In this document: one piece after another, positions 24,813 through 32,256 of the stretch
Layout: every line of letters starts with the position of its first letter
Numbering within the stretch: position 1 is the stretch's first letter
Assembly: GCA_025354985.1 (NCBI GenBank)
Contig: JANXLU010000079.1
Location: forward strand, 1 to 34,723
Origin: Chloroflexota bacterium
Lineage (GTDB): Bacteria > Chloroflexota > Anaerolineae > J036 > Brachytrichaceae
Direction of reading: 5' to 3'
DNA length: 34,723 bases
The notes under the pieces: model-generated
The model's input: only the letters and a program-made list of their open reading frames with translations
Told to the model about the DNA's origin: nothing
Databases searched by the model: none
Program-made: the position numbers and the translations under genes

Positions 24813-25901
24813 TTGCACCCAGTTCTGGCCATCTCCGTACGCACGCTCCGCATCGTTCTTGTAATCGCCATACTCACGGCGTGCGGCTTTGCCACCGCGC
24901 TGCTGCGGGGTAACGAGCCGGTTGAGGCCAGGCAACCAAGTGTTGCGGCCGTATGTTTGCCAGTACCTGCACCTAATGTGGATTGGTCCGGTTGCAACTT
25001 TGCCAACATGGCGTTTATTGGGGCAAACCTGTCCGGTGCAAATCTGTCCGGCACAATCCTTACCGGCGCAGACTTGACCAGCGCAAATATGTCCAGCGCC
25101 AAAATGGCTGGCGTAAATTTGTTTGGCGCAAAGCTCGGTGGTGCAAACATGACCAATGCCACAATGACCGGTGCTGATTTGGAAAATGCCACCGCCAGCT
25201 CGGCATCATTTTTGGGCGCCGACCTTACGGACGCCAAGATGGGCTTGGCCACCCTGACCGGGGCAAGCTTTCGCATTGCGATCATGCTTCGGGCAAACCT
25301 GACGCTGGTCAACGCGGGCAAGGCGGACTTTGGTGGCGCCAACCTGGATACCGCACTGCTAAACGGCGCGTCGCTGGTCGGCGCCAATATTCATGTCGCG
25401 AACTTAGCCAACGCTACGCTCTCGCAAACCGATTTGTCCGGTGCCACCGGATTGCCGTCGGGATATTCCACCGCAACCTATTTTCACACCACCTGCCCCG
25501 ACAAGGTTATGGTCGATGCGCCCGCGTGTTGGCCATCCCGCGGCATAGGTACTCAGACGCCCACTGCCACCGCCACCGTTACCCGCACGCCGACAAACAC
25601 GGCCCAGCCAACCAACCTGCCCACCCGAACACACACGCCCACGAATACTCCGACGCAAACCGCTACGCCAACTGTCACCAACACACCAACCCAAACCGGC
25701 ACGCCCACCCAAACCGGCACGCCAACACAGACGCCGACTATCACACAAACACCCACGGTGACCTCTACGCCAACGGTCACCAGCACCCCAACTCAAACAC
25801 CGACCGCGACCCAGACAAGCACCCCCACGCAAACGCCCACCATTACGCCAACCCCGAAACCGGCCTCCCACCGCGTATTTATCGGAATCGTCCTCCGCTA
25901 A
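24813..25901 (+). CDS. Secreted pentapeptide-repeat protein with Thr/Pro stalk (2)
   Basis: A 362-residue paralogue of the previous gene, starting at TTG 24813. A much longer frame on the same strand reaches back to 24552, but its first 87 codons overlap the first pentapeptide gene in another frame and lack any signal, so I rejected it. A hydrophobic N-terminus ([13 protein letters not shown]) ends in a possible lipobox L-T-A-C at residues 21-24. PNVDWSGC then opens about 30 pentapeptides (61-215, for example [20 protein letters not shown]). The cap TTCPDK...PACWP leads to a ~90-residue Thr/Pro stalk. The end [10 protein letters not shown] parallels the tail of the first protein. A surface-exposed beta-helix on a stalk is the likely architecture. 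Ligand and function are unknown. Confidence 0.82.
   Translation: MHPVLAISVRTLRIVLVIAILTACGFATALLRGNEPVEARQPSVAAVCLPVPAPNVDWSGCNFANMAFIGANLSGANLSGTILTGADLTSANMSSAKMAGVNLFGAKLGGANMTNATMTGADLENATASSASFLGADLTDAKMGLATLTGASFRIAIMLRANLTLVNAGKADFGGANLDTALLNGASLVGANIHVANLANATLSQTDLSGATGLPSGYSTATYFHTTCPDKVMVDAPACWPSRGIGTQTPTATATVTRTPTNTAQPTNLPTRTHTPTNTPTQTATPTVTNTPTQTGTPTQTGTPTQTPTITQTPTVTSTPTVTSTPTQTPTATQTSTPTQTPTITPTPKPASHRVFIGIVLR
25689..25724 (+). repeat. 18-bp tandem duplication inside the Thr/Pro stalk
   Basis: Two adjacent 18-bp units (25689-25706 and 25707-25724) differ only in the last base. They encode a repeated six-residue Thr/Gln/Gly/Pro unit. The surrounding 25550-25860 is full of degenerate ACxCCx units, so stalk length is likely to vary by slippage. 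Confidence 0.7.
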
Positions 25902-26000
25902 AAATAGCTTCGATCTCGTCGTTCAGTGTGGATGGCCCAAATCATCATGACCATAGGCGTTCGTGTTTCAGACCCATGCCCTGGTCCGAGACCCCGCCGC

Positions 26001-26026
26001 GGTCGCTGAGCGGAGCCGAAGCGACC
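26001..26026. repeat. Dispersed palindromic element
   Basis: GGTCGCT (26001-26007) and AGCGACC (26020-26026) are perfect inverted copies around GAGCGGAGCCGA. The sequence closely matches a short palindromic intergenic element (GGTCGCTGAG...CGAAGCGACC) that I recall from many unrelated bacterial genomes. It sits in the 244-bp gap between the pentapeptide genes and phnW. Confidence 0.6.
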
Positions 26027-26100
26027 CTGCTGACTGGGTGACGTAACCTCTATCTCACCAATCCCCCAACTTAATTTACTTTTAGCATCTCCAAGCTACG

Positions 26101-26130
26101 CTAACCTCCGCTAACCTCCGCTAACCTCCG
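26101..26130 (+). promoter_or_regulatory. Three perfect 10-bp direct repeats upstream of phnW (possible operator)
   Basis: CTAACCTCCG occurs three times head to tail, directly before the -10 element. The period is close to one helical turn, so each unit faces the same side of the DNA. The repeats occupy the -35 region, where no TTGACA-like hexamer is present, as expected for an activator-dependent or repressed promoter. Confidence 0.6.
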
Positions 26131-26133
26131 CCC

Positions 26134-26139
26134 TATAAC
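26134..26139 (+). promoter_or_regulatory. -10 element (TATAAC) of leaderless phnW
   Basis: TATAAC ends 6 nt before ATG 26146, so transcription should start at the A of the start codon. No Shine-Dalgarno is present. Confidence 0.55.
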
Positions 26140-26145
26140 GCCTCG

Positions 26146-27258
26146 ATGCCACGTATCAAACTCCTTTTCACACCCGGCCCGCTGACCACCAGCCGCACCG
26201 TCAAGGCCGCTATGATGCGCGACCTCGGCTCGCGAGATGCCCAATTTATTCAGATGATCCGCGACATTCGCGCCCGCCTGCTCGCCCTTGGCCAGGTTTC
26301 CGCCCCGGAATATGGCACTATCCTGATGCCGGGCAGCGGCACAAATGGCATCGAAGCCGTGGTGTCATCCACCATTCCGCGCAGCGGAAAGGTGCTGGTC
26401 GCCATCAATGGCGCCTATGGCCGGCGCATCGCGCAGATCGCGGAGACCCTGACCATTGATGTCGCGACGATCACGGTCGAGGAAAACTGCAAAATCACAC
26501 CCGAGGCGGTTGACCGCGCGCTTGCCGCCGACGCCGCGATCACGGATGTTGCGGTGGTTCATTGCGAGACCACGTCGGGCATCCTAAACCCGGTCACTGA
26601 AATTGGCGCAGTTGTAAAGCGCCATGGTCGGCGCTACTTTGTGGACGCCATGAGCAGCTTTGGCGGTATCCCGCTAAATGTGGATGCGGCGCACATAGAT
26701 TACCTGGTCTCATCCGCAAACAAATGCGTGCAGGGGGTTCCGGGCTTCTCATTTGTGCTCGCCCGTCGCGCCACGCTCGAGGCAACCGCCGGCTATGCCC
26801 GCAGCCTAAGCATGAATTTGCTGGCTCAGTTTCAGGGGCTTGAGACCGATGGGCAGTTTCGCTTCACCCCGCCGACGCACGCCCTGTTGGCCTTTCACCA
26901 GGCGCTCAACGAACTTGACGCCGAGGGTGGGGTGCACGCGCGCGCCGTGCGCTATGAGAGCAATCATCAATTGTTGGTGGCCGGTATGCGCGCGCTGGGT
27001 TTTGGAGAATACCTGGCGCCCGTGGATCAAGGCCCCATCATCACTTCATTCCGTTATCCGGCCGATCCCAAATTTGACTTCAAGACGTTCTATCAGCGCC
27101 TGAGTGACCTGGGCTGCGTCATCTACCCGGGTAAGCTCACGAGTGCGGATTGCTTTCGGATTGGTCATATCGGCCATCTGGGTGCACGAGAAATAAACAC
27201 GCTGCTCACGGCTGTACGAACCACCGTGCACGACCTGGGTCTGCAGATGCGAGCATAG
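26146..27258 (+). CDS. phnW: 2-aminoethylphosphonate--pyruvate aminotransferase
   Basis: A PLP-dependent class V aminotransferase of 370 residues. It converts 2-aminoethylphosphonate plus pyruvate to phosphonoacetaldehyde plus alanine. It begins KLLFTPGPLTTSRTVKAAM, which is the PhnW opening, and has the cofactor-contacting PGSGTNGIEA, VHCETTSGILNP and VDAMSSFGGIP (Asp167). The Schiff-base Lys193 lies in SSANKCVQGVPG. The C-terminal YPGKLTSADCFRIGHIGHL carries the substrate-binding Arg. The downstream phnX starts 6 bp later and confirms the pathway. Three direct repeats and a -10 immediately upstream suggest regulated, leaderless expression. Phosphonate uptake genes are not seen in the window. 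Confidence 0.96.
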   Translation: MPRIKLLFTPGPLTTSRTVKAAMMRDLGSRDAQFIQMIRDIRARLLALGQVSAPEYGTILMPGSGTNGIEAVVSSTIPRSGKVLVAINGAYGRRIAQIAETLTIDVATITVEENCKITPEAVDRALAADAAITDVAVVHCETTSGILNPVTEIGAVVKRHGRRYFVDAMSSFGGIPLNVDAAHIDYLVSSANKCVQGVPGFSFVLARRATLEATAGYARSLSMNLLAQFQGLETDGQFRFTPPTHALLAFHQALNELDAEGGVHARAVRYESNHQLLVAGMRALGFGEYLAPVDQGPIITSFRYPADPKFDFKTFYQRLSDLGCVIYPGKLTSADCFRIGHIGHLGAREINTLLTAVRTTVHDLGLQMRA

Positions 27259-27264
27259 TAATCA

Positions 27265-28095
27265 ATGGACATATTCTTTCATAGAACATATCGTGGCAAA
27301 GTGCAGGCGGCAATACTGGACTGGGCCGGCACAACCACGGATTTTGGCTGCTGCGCACCTGTCGCCGCGTTTATGCGCGCGTTTGAAAAGCATGGCGTTC
27401 CCATCAGCGTGGCCGAAGCCCGCGGCCCGATGGGCATGGGCAAACGGGATCACATTCGCACCATTCTGGCCGCCAAACCGGTCGCCGCCAACTGGCAAAA
27501 GCGCTTCGGTCGCACCGCCACCGCCACCGATGTGGAGCAACTGCATGACGATTTTGAGGCGTTTCTGACCAGCTCGATTGTGGAGTATGCCGACCTGATC
27601 CCCGGCACCGTCGAGGCTATTCACGGTTTTCACGCCCGAGGCATGAAGATTGGCACGACCACCGGCTACACCCGTGCGTTGATGCAGCACGTCGTGCCTG
27701 CTGCCGCCGCACGTGGCTATGCGCCCGACTGCGTGGTGTGCGTGGATGACGTCGCGGCCGGCCGCCCCGCGCCGTGGATGGCCTTGCGCGCAATGACCGA
27801 TCTTGGCGTCTACCCGGCGGCCTCGGTTGTCAAGATCGGCGACACCATCCCGGATATCGAAGAGGGTCGTAATGCCGGCATGTGGACCGTCGCCGTTATT
27901 GAAAGCGGCAACGAGCTGGGTCTGACCAAGGCGGAGCTTGACAAGCTCTCACCGGCCGATCGCGCCATTCGTCGCGAAGCGGCCCGGGCGCGCCTCGCCA
28001 CCGCCGCGCCGCACTTTATCGTAAATAGCATTGCCGATTGCGACCCGGCGCTCGACGAGATCAATGACTTGTTGATCCGCGGCATGTATCCCTGA
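27265..28095 (+). CDS. phnX: Phosphonoacetaldehyde hydrolase (phosphonatase)
   Basis: A HAD-superfamily enzyme of 276 residues. It hydrolyses phosphonoacetaldehyde to acetaldehyde and phosphate. The nucleophile Asp19 is in LDWAGTTTDFG. The Schiff-base lysine is Lys60 in GPMGMGKRDHIR; the 41-residue distance between them matches the well-studied enzyme. The cap domain is followed by TTTGYTRALM and the Mg-binding KIGDTIPDIEEGRNAGMW. The end region (FIVNSIADCDPALDEIN) is typical. It is in one operon with phnW and completes carbon, nitrogen and phosphate recovery from aminoethylphosphonate. No Shine-Dalgarno precedes the ATG. Confidence 0.96.
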   Translation: MDIFFHRTYRGKVQAAILDWAGTTTDFGCCAPVAAFMRAFEKHGVPISVAEARGPMGMGKRDHIRTILAAKPVAANWQKRFGRTATATDVEQLHDDFEAFLTSSIVEYADLIPGTVEAIHGFHARGMKIGTTTGYTRALMQHVVPAAAARGYAPDCVVCVDDVAAGRPAPWMALRAMTDLGVYPAASVVKIGDTIPDIEEGRNAGMWTVAVIESGNELGLTKAELDKLSPADRAIRREAARARLATAAPHFIVNSIADCDPALDEINDLLIRGMYP

Positions 28096-28096
28096 A

Positions 28097-28160
28097 GGCA
28101 CAGGGACGGTTACCCTGATCATGGAAGCAGGCTAGGGTGCCGGAGTAGCGACGTTTGGTC
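28097..28160. repeat. REP-like remnant between convergent genes
   Basis: GGCACAGGGACGGTTACCCTG (28097-28117) contains the hairpin CAGGG-N7-CCCTG and is followed by GATCATGGAAGCAGG. The wording GGCACAGGGACGGTT resembles repeats that flank REP-associated tyrosine transposases in many bacteria. No transposase frame is present, so this would be a solo or decayed copy. The hairpin may also serve as a weak two-way transcription stop. Confidence 0.35.
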
Positions 28161-28175
28161 GTAGTTGGGAAAATT

Positions 28176-29009
28176 TCAGGAATGCTTGACGGGCTTTGCG
28201 GCGACACCTGATGCGCTGTCCGGGGTTTCGCGCGCGACAGGTTGGTTCGCAGAAAAGCGGGGCTTGCCCCAACGGTAAACCAGGACGGTTGCGGTGAGCC
28301 AGACACTGCCCAGCAAATAGGCTGCCATGACGTCACTGGGCCAATGCTGGCCCATATAGACCCGCGACACGCCAACCAGCGTTACCATCGCGCCGAGTAC
28401 AAGCAGTATTGCCGACCGCCACCAGGAAGGTTTAAGCAGGGTGTAGGCCAAAAACATCTGAAATCCAAAGAACACAGTAAAGAACAACACGTGACCGCTT
28501 GGAAAAGAGAAATCATTCAACTGGCTGAGGACGTTTACCAAATCCGCGCTCGGACGAGGGCGGTCGACCAAAACCTTAAGGGCGAGGCCAAGAGCAGTGC
28601 TGCCAGCAACGCTTATTGCCGATACCGCAGACTCCCACTTTAAGCCGCTTACAAAGAGGGCCACCAACACAAGCAACGTGATCACGTAAGCCTGGGGTCC
28701 AAATCCGATCCAGGTCAATGTGCGCATCAGCACGTCAAACCACGCAGGATGGAATGACTGAATGAGCTGGGCGATGGACAGGTCGAACGTGAAATATGCG
28801 ACCGTTTTCGCAAGCACCGCCAGGACCAGAAAGACGATCACGGCGACAACCAGGTAGGCAAGGAAGATATTGGCACGATAGCGTCGCCATGGTTTCCCGA
28901 CGACCGCGCCTGCCTCGCCAAGAATCCTGCGCCATTTGTTGACGGGCTCGGTGACCACCTGTACGGCAACGGCCACTGGTGGTACTACTGGTTCGTTTTG
29001 TTTAGCCAT
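28176..29009 (-). CDS. PAP2-family membrane phosphatase (1)
   Basis: A 277-residue integral membrane phosphatase with all three signature motifs. These are K145-x6-R152-P153 (KVLVDRPRP), PSGH at 170-173 and S215-R216-x5-H222-x3-D226 (SRVYMGQHWPSD). Five to six helices surround them, after a ~45-residue polar N-terminus. The family dephosphorylates phosphatidate, undecaprenyl pyrophosphate or related lipid phosphates at the membrane outer face. It is the last gene of a minus-strand lipid-phosphate operon, 65 bp after the kinase. Because its motifs are intact it should be active. Confidence 0.93.
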   Translation of the reverse strand: MAKQNEPVVPPVAVAVQVVTEPVNKWRRILGEAGAVVGKPWRRYRANIFLAYLVVAVIVFLVLAVLAKTVAYFTFDLSIAQLIQSFHPAWFDVLMRTLTWIGFGPQAYVITLLVLVALFVSGLKWESAVSAISVAGSTALGLALKVLVDRPRPSADLVNVLSQLNDFSFPSGHVLFFTVFFGFQMFLAYTLLKPSWWRSAILLVLGAMVTLVGVSRVYMGQHWPSDVMAAYLLGSVWLTATVLVYRWGKPRFSANQPVARETPDSASGVAAKPVKHS

Positions 29010-29074
29010 ATTATGTTTCCCCGCTCCCGCGCACCGCGAATGATCGCAGGCGATGGATCAGTTTGATATGTCGT

Positions 29075-30106
29075 TCAGGGCTGTGGGACCGGTCCTTTCC
29101 CGTCCATGCTGACTTCCGCTGGTGGTACCGCGTGGCCGGCGGGGACGGGCAGAACCTTGATGGCTTCTGTTTGCGGTTTTTCGATACCCCGGCCTGGTTT
29201 TGGCGCGATTACCCGGAGGGCACCAGCGCGCACCTTAATGGTCACCTTGCCTTTGCCCAGCATGACTCCGTCAGCCATGACCTGCATTTTGGGATCGGTC
29301 TTTATGGTCAACGTGCTTGAGCGATAGCGCTGTATGCCCTCATCCATGGTCTTGCCCTCGTGCACGGTTTTTGCAAAGTAGGCAGCGAGTTGGGTCTTGC
29401 TGAATTCTGGATACACGGAAATATCCAGAAGTCCATCATCAAGGCAGGCATCCGGAGCCACCAGGAAATTCAAACCAATGAGCGGAACGTTTGAGACCGT
29501 CACCATCATCGTCTCAACCGTGATCTTGCTGCCACCGTCCATGGTCAGCGACACCTTGGGCGTGGTTTCTGCCTGCAAGAGGGTGGACACCACATCTTTG
29601 ATCTTCAACAGGCTACCCTTGCGGATATCTTCCGCCGCCGGGTAAATGGCCGCTGCAATTCCGATAACCGCCAATTCGAAGAAGTGAAACTTCTTGCCAT
29701 CTTTTACCCGTATCTGACCAAGATCCAGCTTTCGCACGTGACCCGAAGAAATCACTTCACACGCCTCTTCCAGAACATCCGGGATCCCCAGGCTTTTGGC
29801 AAGATTATTGGCTGTGCCGGCGGAAATGATGCCGAGAGGCGTTTTTGAGCCCGCCAACCCCCGGATAATGGCTTCGATCGTGTCATCCCCCCCCATCGCG
29901 ATCACCACCTTGTAGCCATCCTTGACCGCCTTTCTTGCGATGCCAATGGCTTCCTCCTTGGGCTTGGCAATTGCCACATCCAGCTTGACGCCATTTTGTT
30001 GCAGGCAGCGGGTGGCTTGTTCAATAAGCGCGGTCCTGCTGGAGGCGGTGCCTGAACCGGGGTTGGCGATCAGGAGGCTCGTCTTGTTTTTATTGTTCTT
30101 TGACAT
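29075..30106 (-). CDS. Diacylglycerol kinase-like lipid kinase (DAGK_cat family)
   Basis: A 343-residue lipid kinase of the DgkB/YegS/sphingosine-kinase group. N-terminal TSLLIANPGSG is the usual first strand and loop. The nucleotide motif reads AMGGDDTIEAIIRGL (70-84), where relatives have G-G-D-G-T-x-N-E; the second Gly is Asp here. IISAGTANNLAKSLGIP (93-109) is the conserved G-T-x-N-D/N-x-A segment. The C-terminal beta-sandwich domain includes APDACLDDGLLDISV. The last ~35 residues are Pro-rich. The start is supported by AAGGA upstream of ATG 30106, and the gene overlaps the upstream phosphatase gene by 17 bp. It would phosphorylate diacylglycerol or another membrane lipid. Confidence 0.88.
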   Translation of the reverse strand: MSKNNKNKTSLLIANPGSGTASSRTALIEQATRCLQQNGVKLDVAIAKPKEEAIGIARKAVKDGYKVVIAMGGDDTIEAIIRGLAGSKTPLGIISAGTANNLAKSLGIPDVLEEACEVISSGHVRKLDLGQIRVKDGKKFHFFELAVIGIAAAIYPAAEDIRKGSLLKIKDVVSTLLQAETTPKVSLTMDGGSKITVETMMVTVSNVPLIGLNFLVAPDACLDDGLLDISVYPEFSKTQLAAYFAKTVHEGKTMDEGIQRYRSSTLTIKTDPKMQVMADGVMLGKGKVTIKVRAGALRVIAPKPGRGIEKPQTEAIKVLPVPAGHAVPPAEVSMDGKGPVPQP

Positions 30107-30839
30107 GTGAAACGATCCTTTTCTTAAAAATCAACTCGACCACTGTGTAGGCCAGTCCGCACCAGGCAATACCAAGCGCATAGCCGGCTAAAACATCCGT
30201 TGGATAGTGGTCACCAACAAAGACGCGACTAAATCCGATAAATAAAACGATGAGCCCGGCGGCCATGATTACAGCCGCCTTCCCCATCCGCCCGGGCACC
30301 AGCGGTACCAGCAAATACGCGAGCAGACCAAAACACATGACCGCACTGATGCTGTGACCACTGGGGAACCCGGGTGCGGTCATTTGACGCCACACCGATA
30401 CATCAAACACGGGCCGTTGGCGGTGAAAGTATCCCGAGAGCACGAGCCACATCGAGGCTTCACCGGCCCAGGCGACGACTACCATGATCAGCTCGGGCCA
30501 GAAACGCTTGTAAATAAAGTACACACAGAGGGCGGCGCCAATGAGCGCGATGGCATGTTCGCCCAGGTAAAAGCCAAAAATCATGACATCACGCACCCAG
30601 GGTGCACTTTGTAGCGCAATTGCATGGAGACCATTGGCCACCAGGACATCCATCTGAATGAGCAGCCCATTGGTTGTCAGGCTCAACGCCAGCACGCCGA
30701 ATAAGCTTCCACCCAAAATGAGCATCACGAGCCCGATCATTGGCCGCCGTGCGAAGACCCCCGGGGAATGCAAACCTCCGCGGATGGCCGCGCCAGGTCG
30801 CGTTAGATGATCGGGTGTTGTCGATGTCATTGTGCTCAT
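30090..30839 (-). CDS. PAP2-family membrane phosphatase (2)
   Basis: A 249-residue polytopic membrane protein. Motif 2 is PSGH (159-162) and motif 3 is S204-R205-x5-H211-x3-D215 (SRVFVGDHYPTD). Motif 1 keeps R142-P143 (HRQRPVF), but the position of the usual Lys, seven residues before Arg142, is Ser135. Catalytic His residues are therefore present with a changed phosphate-binding motif. It is the second gene of the operon and overlaps the lipid kinase by 17 bp, which suggests linked translation. A lipid-phosphate substrate is likely. Confidence 0.92.
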   Translation of the reverse strand: MSTMTSTTPDHLTRPGAAIRGGLHSPGVFARRPMIGLVMLILGGSLFGVLALSLTTNGLLIQMDVLVANGLHAIALQSAPWVRDVMIFGFYLGEHAIALIGAALCVYFIYKRFWPELIMVVVAWAGEASMWLVLSGYFHRQRPVFDVSVWRQMTAPGFPSGHSISAVMCFGLLAYLLVPLVPGRMGKAAVIMAAGLIVLFIGFSRVFVGDHYPTDVLAGYALGIAWCGLAYTVVELIFKKRIVSHVKEQ

Positions 30840-30878
30840 TTTTCCATTTATTCCAAGCTATCAACACGGCGCATTCAT

Positions 30879-31742
30879 TTAGCGCTTTAGCCGGAGCCAG
30901 AATCCGCTCATGATTGAATACGCACCGAAGGCAATCAGGCCCAAAGCCACGATGCCCAGCAACAACGGCCCGACCGGTGCGTGTAATATTGCCGACAGCA
31001 CACCATCCAGATTCTGCACACGGCTGGCATCCCGCGTATAGGCCGCCAGCAGCAGGAACGCACCCACGAGGGCAACCACCAGACCGCGCGCGGCCATGCC
31101 AAACCGGCCAAGTCGCATAATCCATTGTCGTTGGTTACCTGTCAGCGCGTACATATTGAACTGCTGACCAAATTCCATCCGGAATCCCTCATACATTTGC
31201 GCCAACCCGACCCCCACGATGATCACCGCCACCACGCCTAGCACCAACATACCCATCGGTTGGGCGAGGACAGCGGCTGCCGCCCGCTGGGCTTGGGCGG
31301 GTTGCGCCGCCGCCCCTCCGAAGATCAGCGAAAAGGTTGCCAGCGCCAGGAGCAGGTAGGACGCACCGCTCAGCGCGTAGCCAATGCGCTCCGCGATACC
31401 CTTGGGTTGGGTTCCCTTGTGGAGTGGGTCGGCAATGGCGCGTACAAAGCCCCATAAGCCATATCCAAATAGACCGACCAAAATGAAGTATAGCGGGAAC
31501 TTACCCAAGCCTGTTTGTCCCATGATGATGATCGCACCCTGCGGGTTTGTGAGCGCGCCACCGCCACCCAGCACCAGTTGGAGCGCCAGGAGGCCAACAA
31601 CACCATAAACCAGGCCACGCGTAACATATCCCAGCCGCATAAGACTTTCCATCACTTGGCTCGTCGACGCAGACCATGCCATTCCACTGCCTCGTTGCTT
31701 CAAATCATGCGTTTGTTTTCGGACCCTTGTCGATATGCTCAC
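30879..31742 (-). CDS. DUF1206 membrane protein
   Basis: A 287-residue protein built of three repeats of about 90 residues with two helices each. The repeats begin LGYVTRGLVYGVVGLLAL, IGYALSGASYLLLALATF and FGMAARGLVVALVGAFLL, which is the DUF1206 pattern (x-G-x-x-x-R/S-G-x-x-Y/V). The function is unknown. The start is GTG 31742 with GGAGG (complement of 31751-31755) 8 nt upstream; an ATG further up leads straight to a stop. It heads the operon with the two phosphatases and the lipid kinase, so a role at the membrane linked to lipid phosphate balance is possible. Confidence 0.9.
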   Translation of the reverse strand: MSISTRVRKQTHDLKQRGSGMAWSASTSQVMESLMRLGYVTRGLVYGVVGLLALQLVLGGGGALTNPQGAIIIMGQTGLGKFPLYFILVGLFGYGLWGFVRAIADPLHKGTQPKGIAERIGYALSGASYLLLALATFSLIFGGAAAQPAQAQRAAAAVLAQPMGMLVLGVVAVIIVGVGLAQMYEGFRMEFGQQFNMYALTGNQRQWIMRLGRFGMAARGLVVALVGAFLLLAAYTRDASRVQNLDGVLSAILHAPVGPLLLGIVALGLIAFGAYSIMSGFWLRLKR

Positions 31743-32256
31743 TTGTTCATCCTCCGTTCACCCTTAAGCCCTTCTTTTTCAACTGCCGACCAGACATCCA
31801 TGGAATCAGCCGCCACGCAGTTGCAATCGCCAACGCCGATCGGCATCGCGCCCGGCAAACTCAGGAAGGCAGACTTGAGTGCAGCGAGTACCCAAGTGCG
31901 CAATGTGTCCGCAGTCGGCAAACCGTGGCCAATCCATCTGCCGAAATCTCAACCTGATTATTTCGGGTTTGATCCAATATAAAGAATAGATTAAGTCTTA
32001 CATTGACAGTAACGGCCATCCGTTGGCCGAGCAATAGGAAGACAGCGCGATGGGTCGTATCGGATTCTTACAGCCAACGGAATTTGGCCTATACCGCACT
32101 AAGAGGGTTCAACGGTTGGATTGGGACGTGGGGTGTGGGTCCTGACGTGCAGGGGCGGGGGATGCGCAACGCGAACTGCATGTGATAATTCCAGCCGTGG
32201 TCCTGACTTCTTTTGTAGTCGGGCGGGTTAACACTTTCGGAGCTTCATCAAAACAC
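31743..32256. other. 514-bp divergent intergenic region
   Basis: No frame here looks like a gene. A small frame at 32003-32185 has no recognisable content. Visible pieces are a TATAAA hexamer at 31978-31983, a TTGACA at 32003-32008 with no matching -10, and a hairpin CGGCCA-N5-TGGCCG at 32013-32029. The region should hold the promoters of both flanking genes and possibly a gene remnant. Confidence 0.4.

Noticed and set aside
25550-25870. Possible CRISPR-like or satellite array
   Set aside because: The periodic ACxCCx units are codons of a Thr/Pro stalk in frame with the pentapeptide gene, and there are no spacers.
32003-32185. Small frame in the gap before the ADP-ribosylglycohydrolase gene
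   Set aside because: Sixty codons without a ribosome site, domain or conserved-looking pattern. The TTGACA at 32003-32008 also lacks a partner -10.
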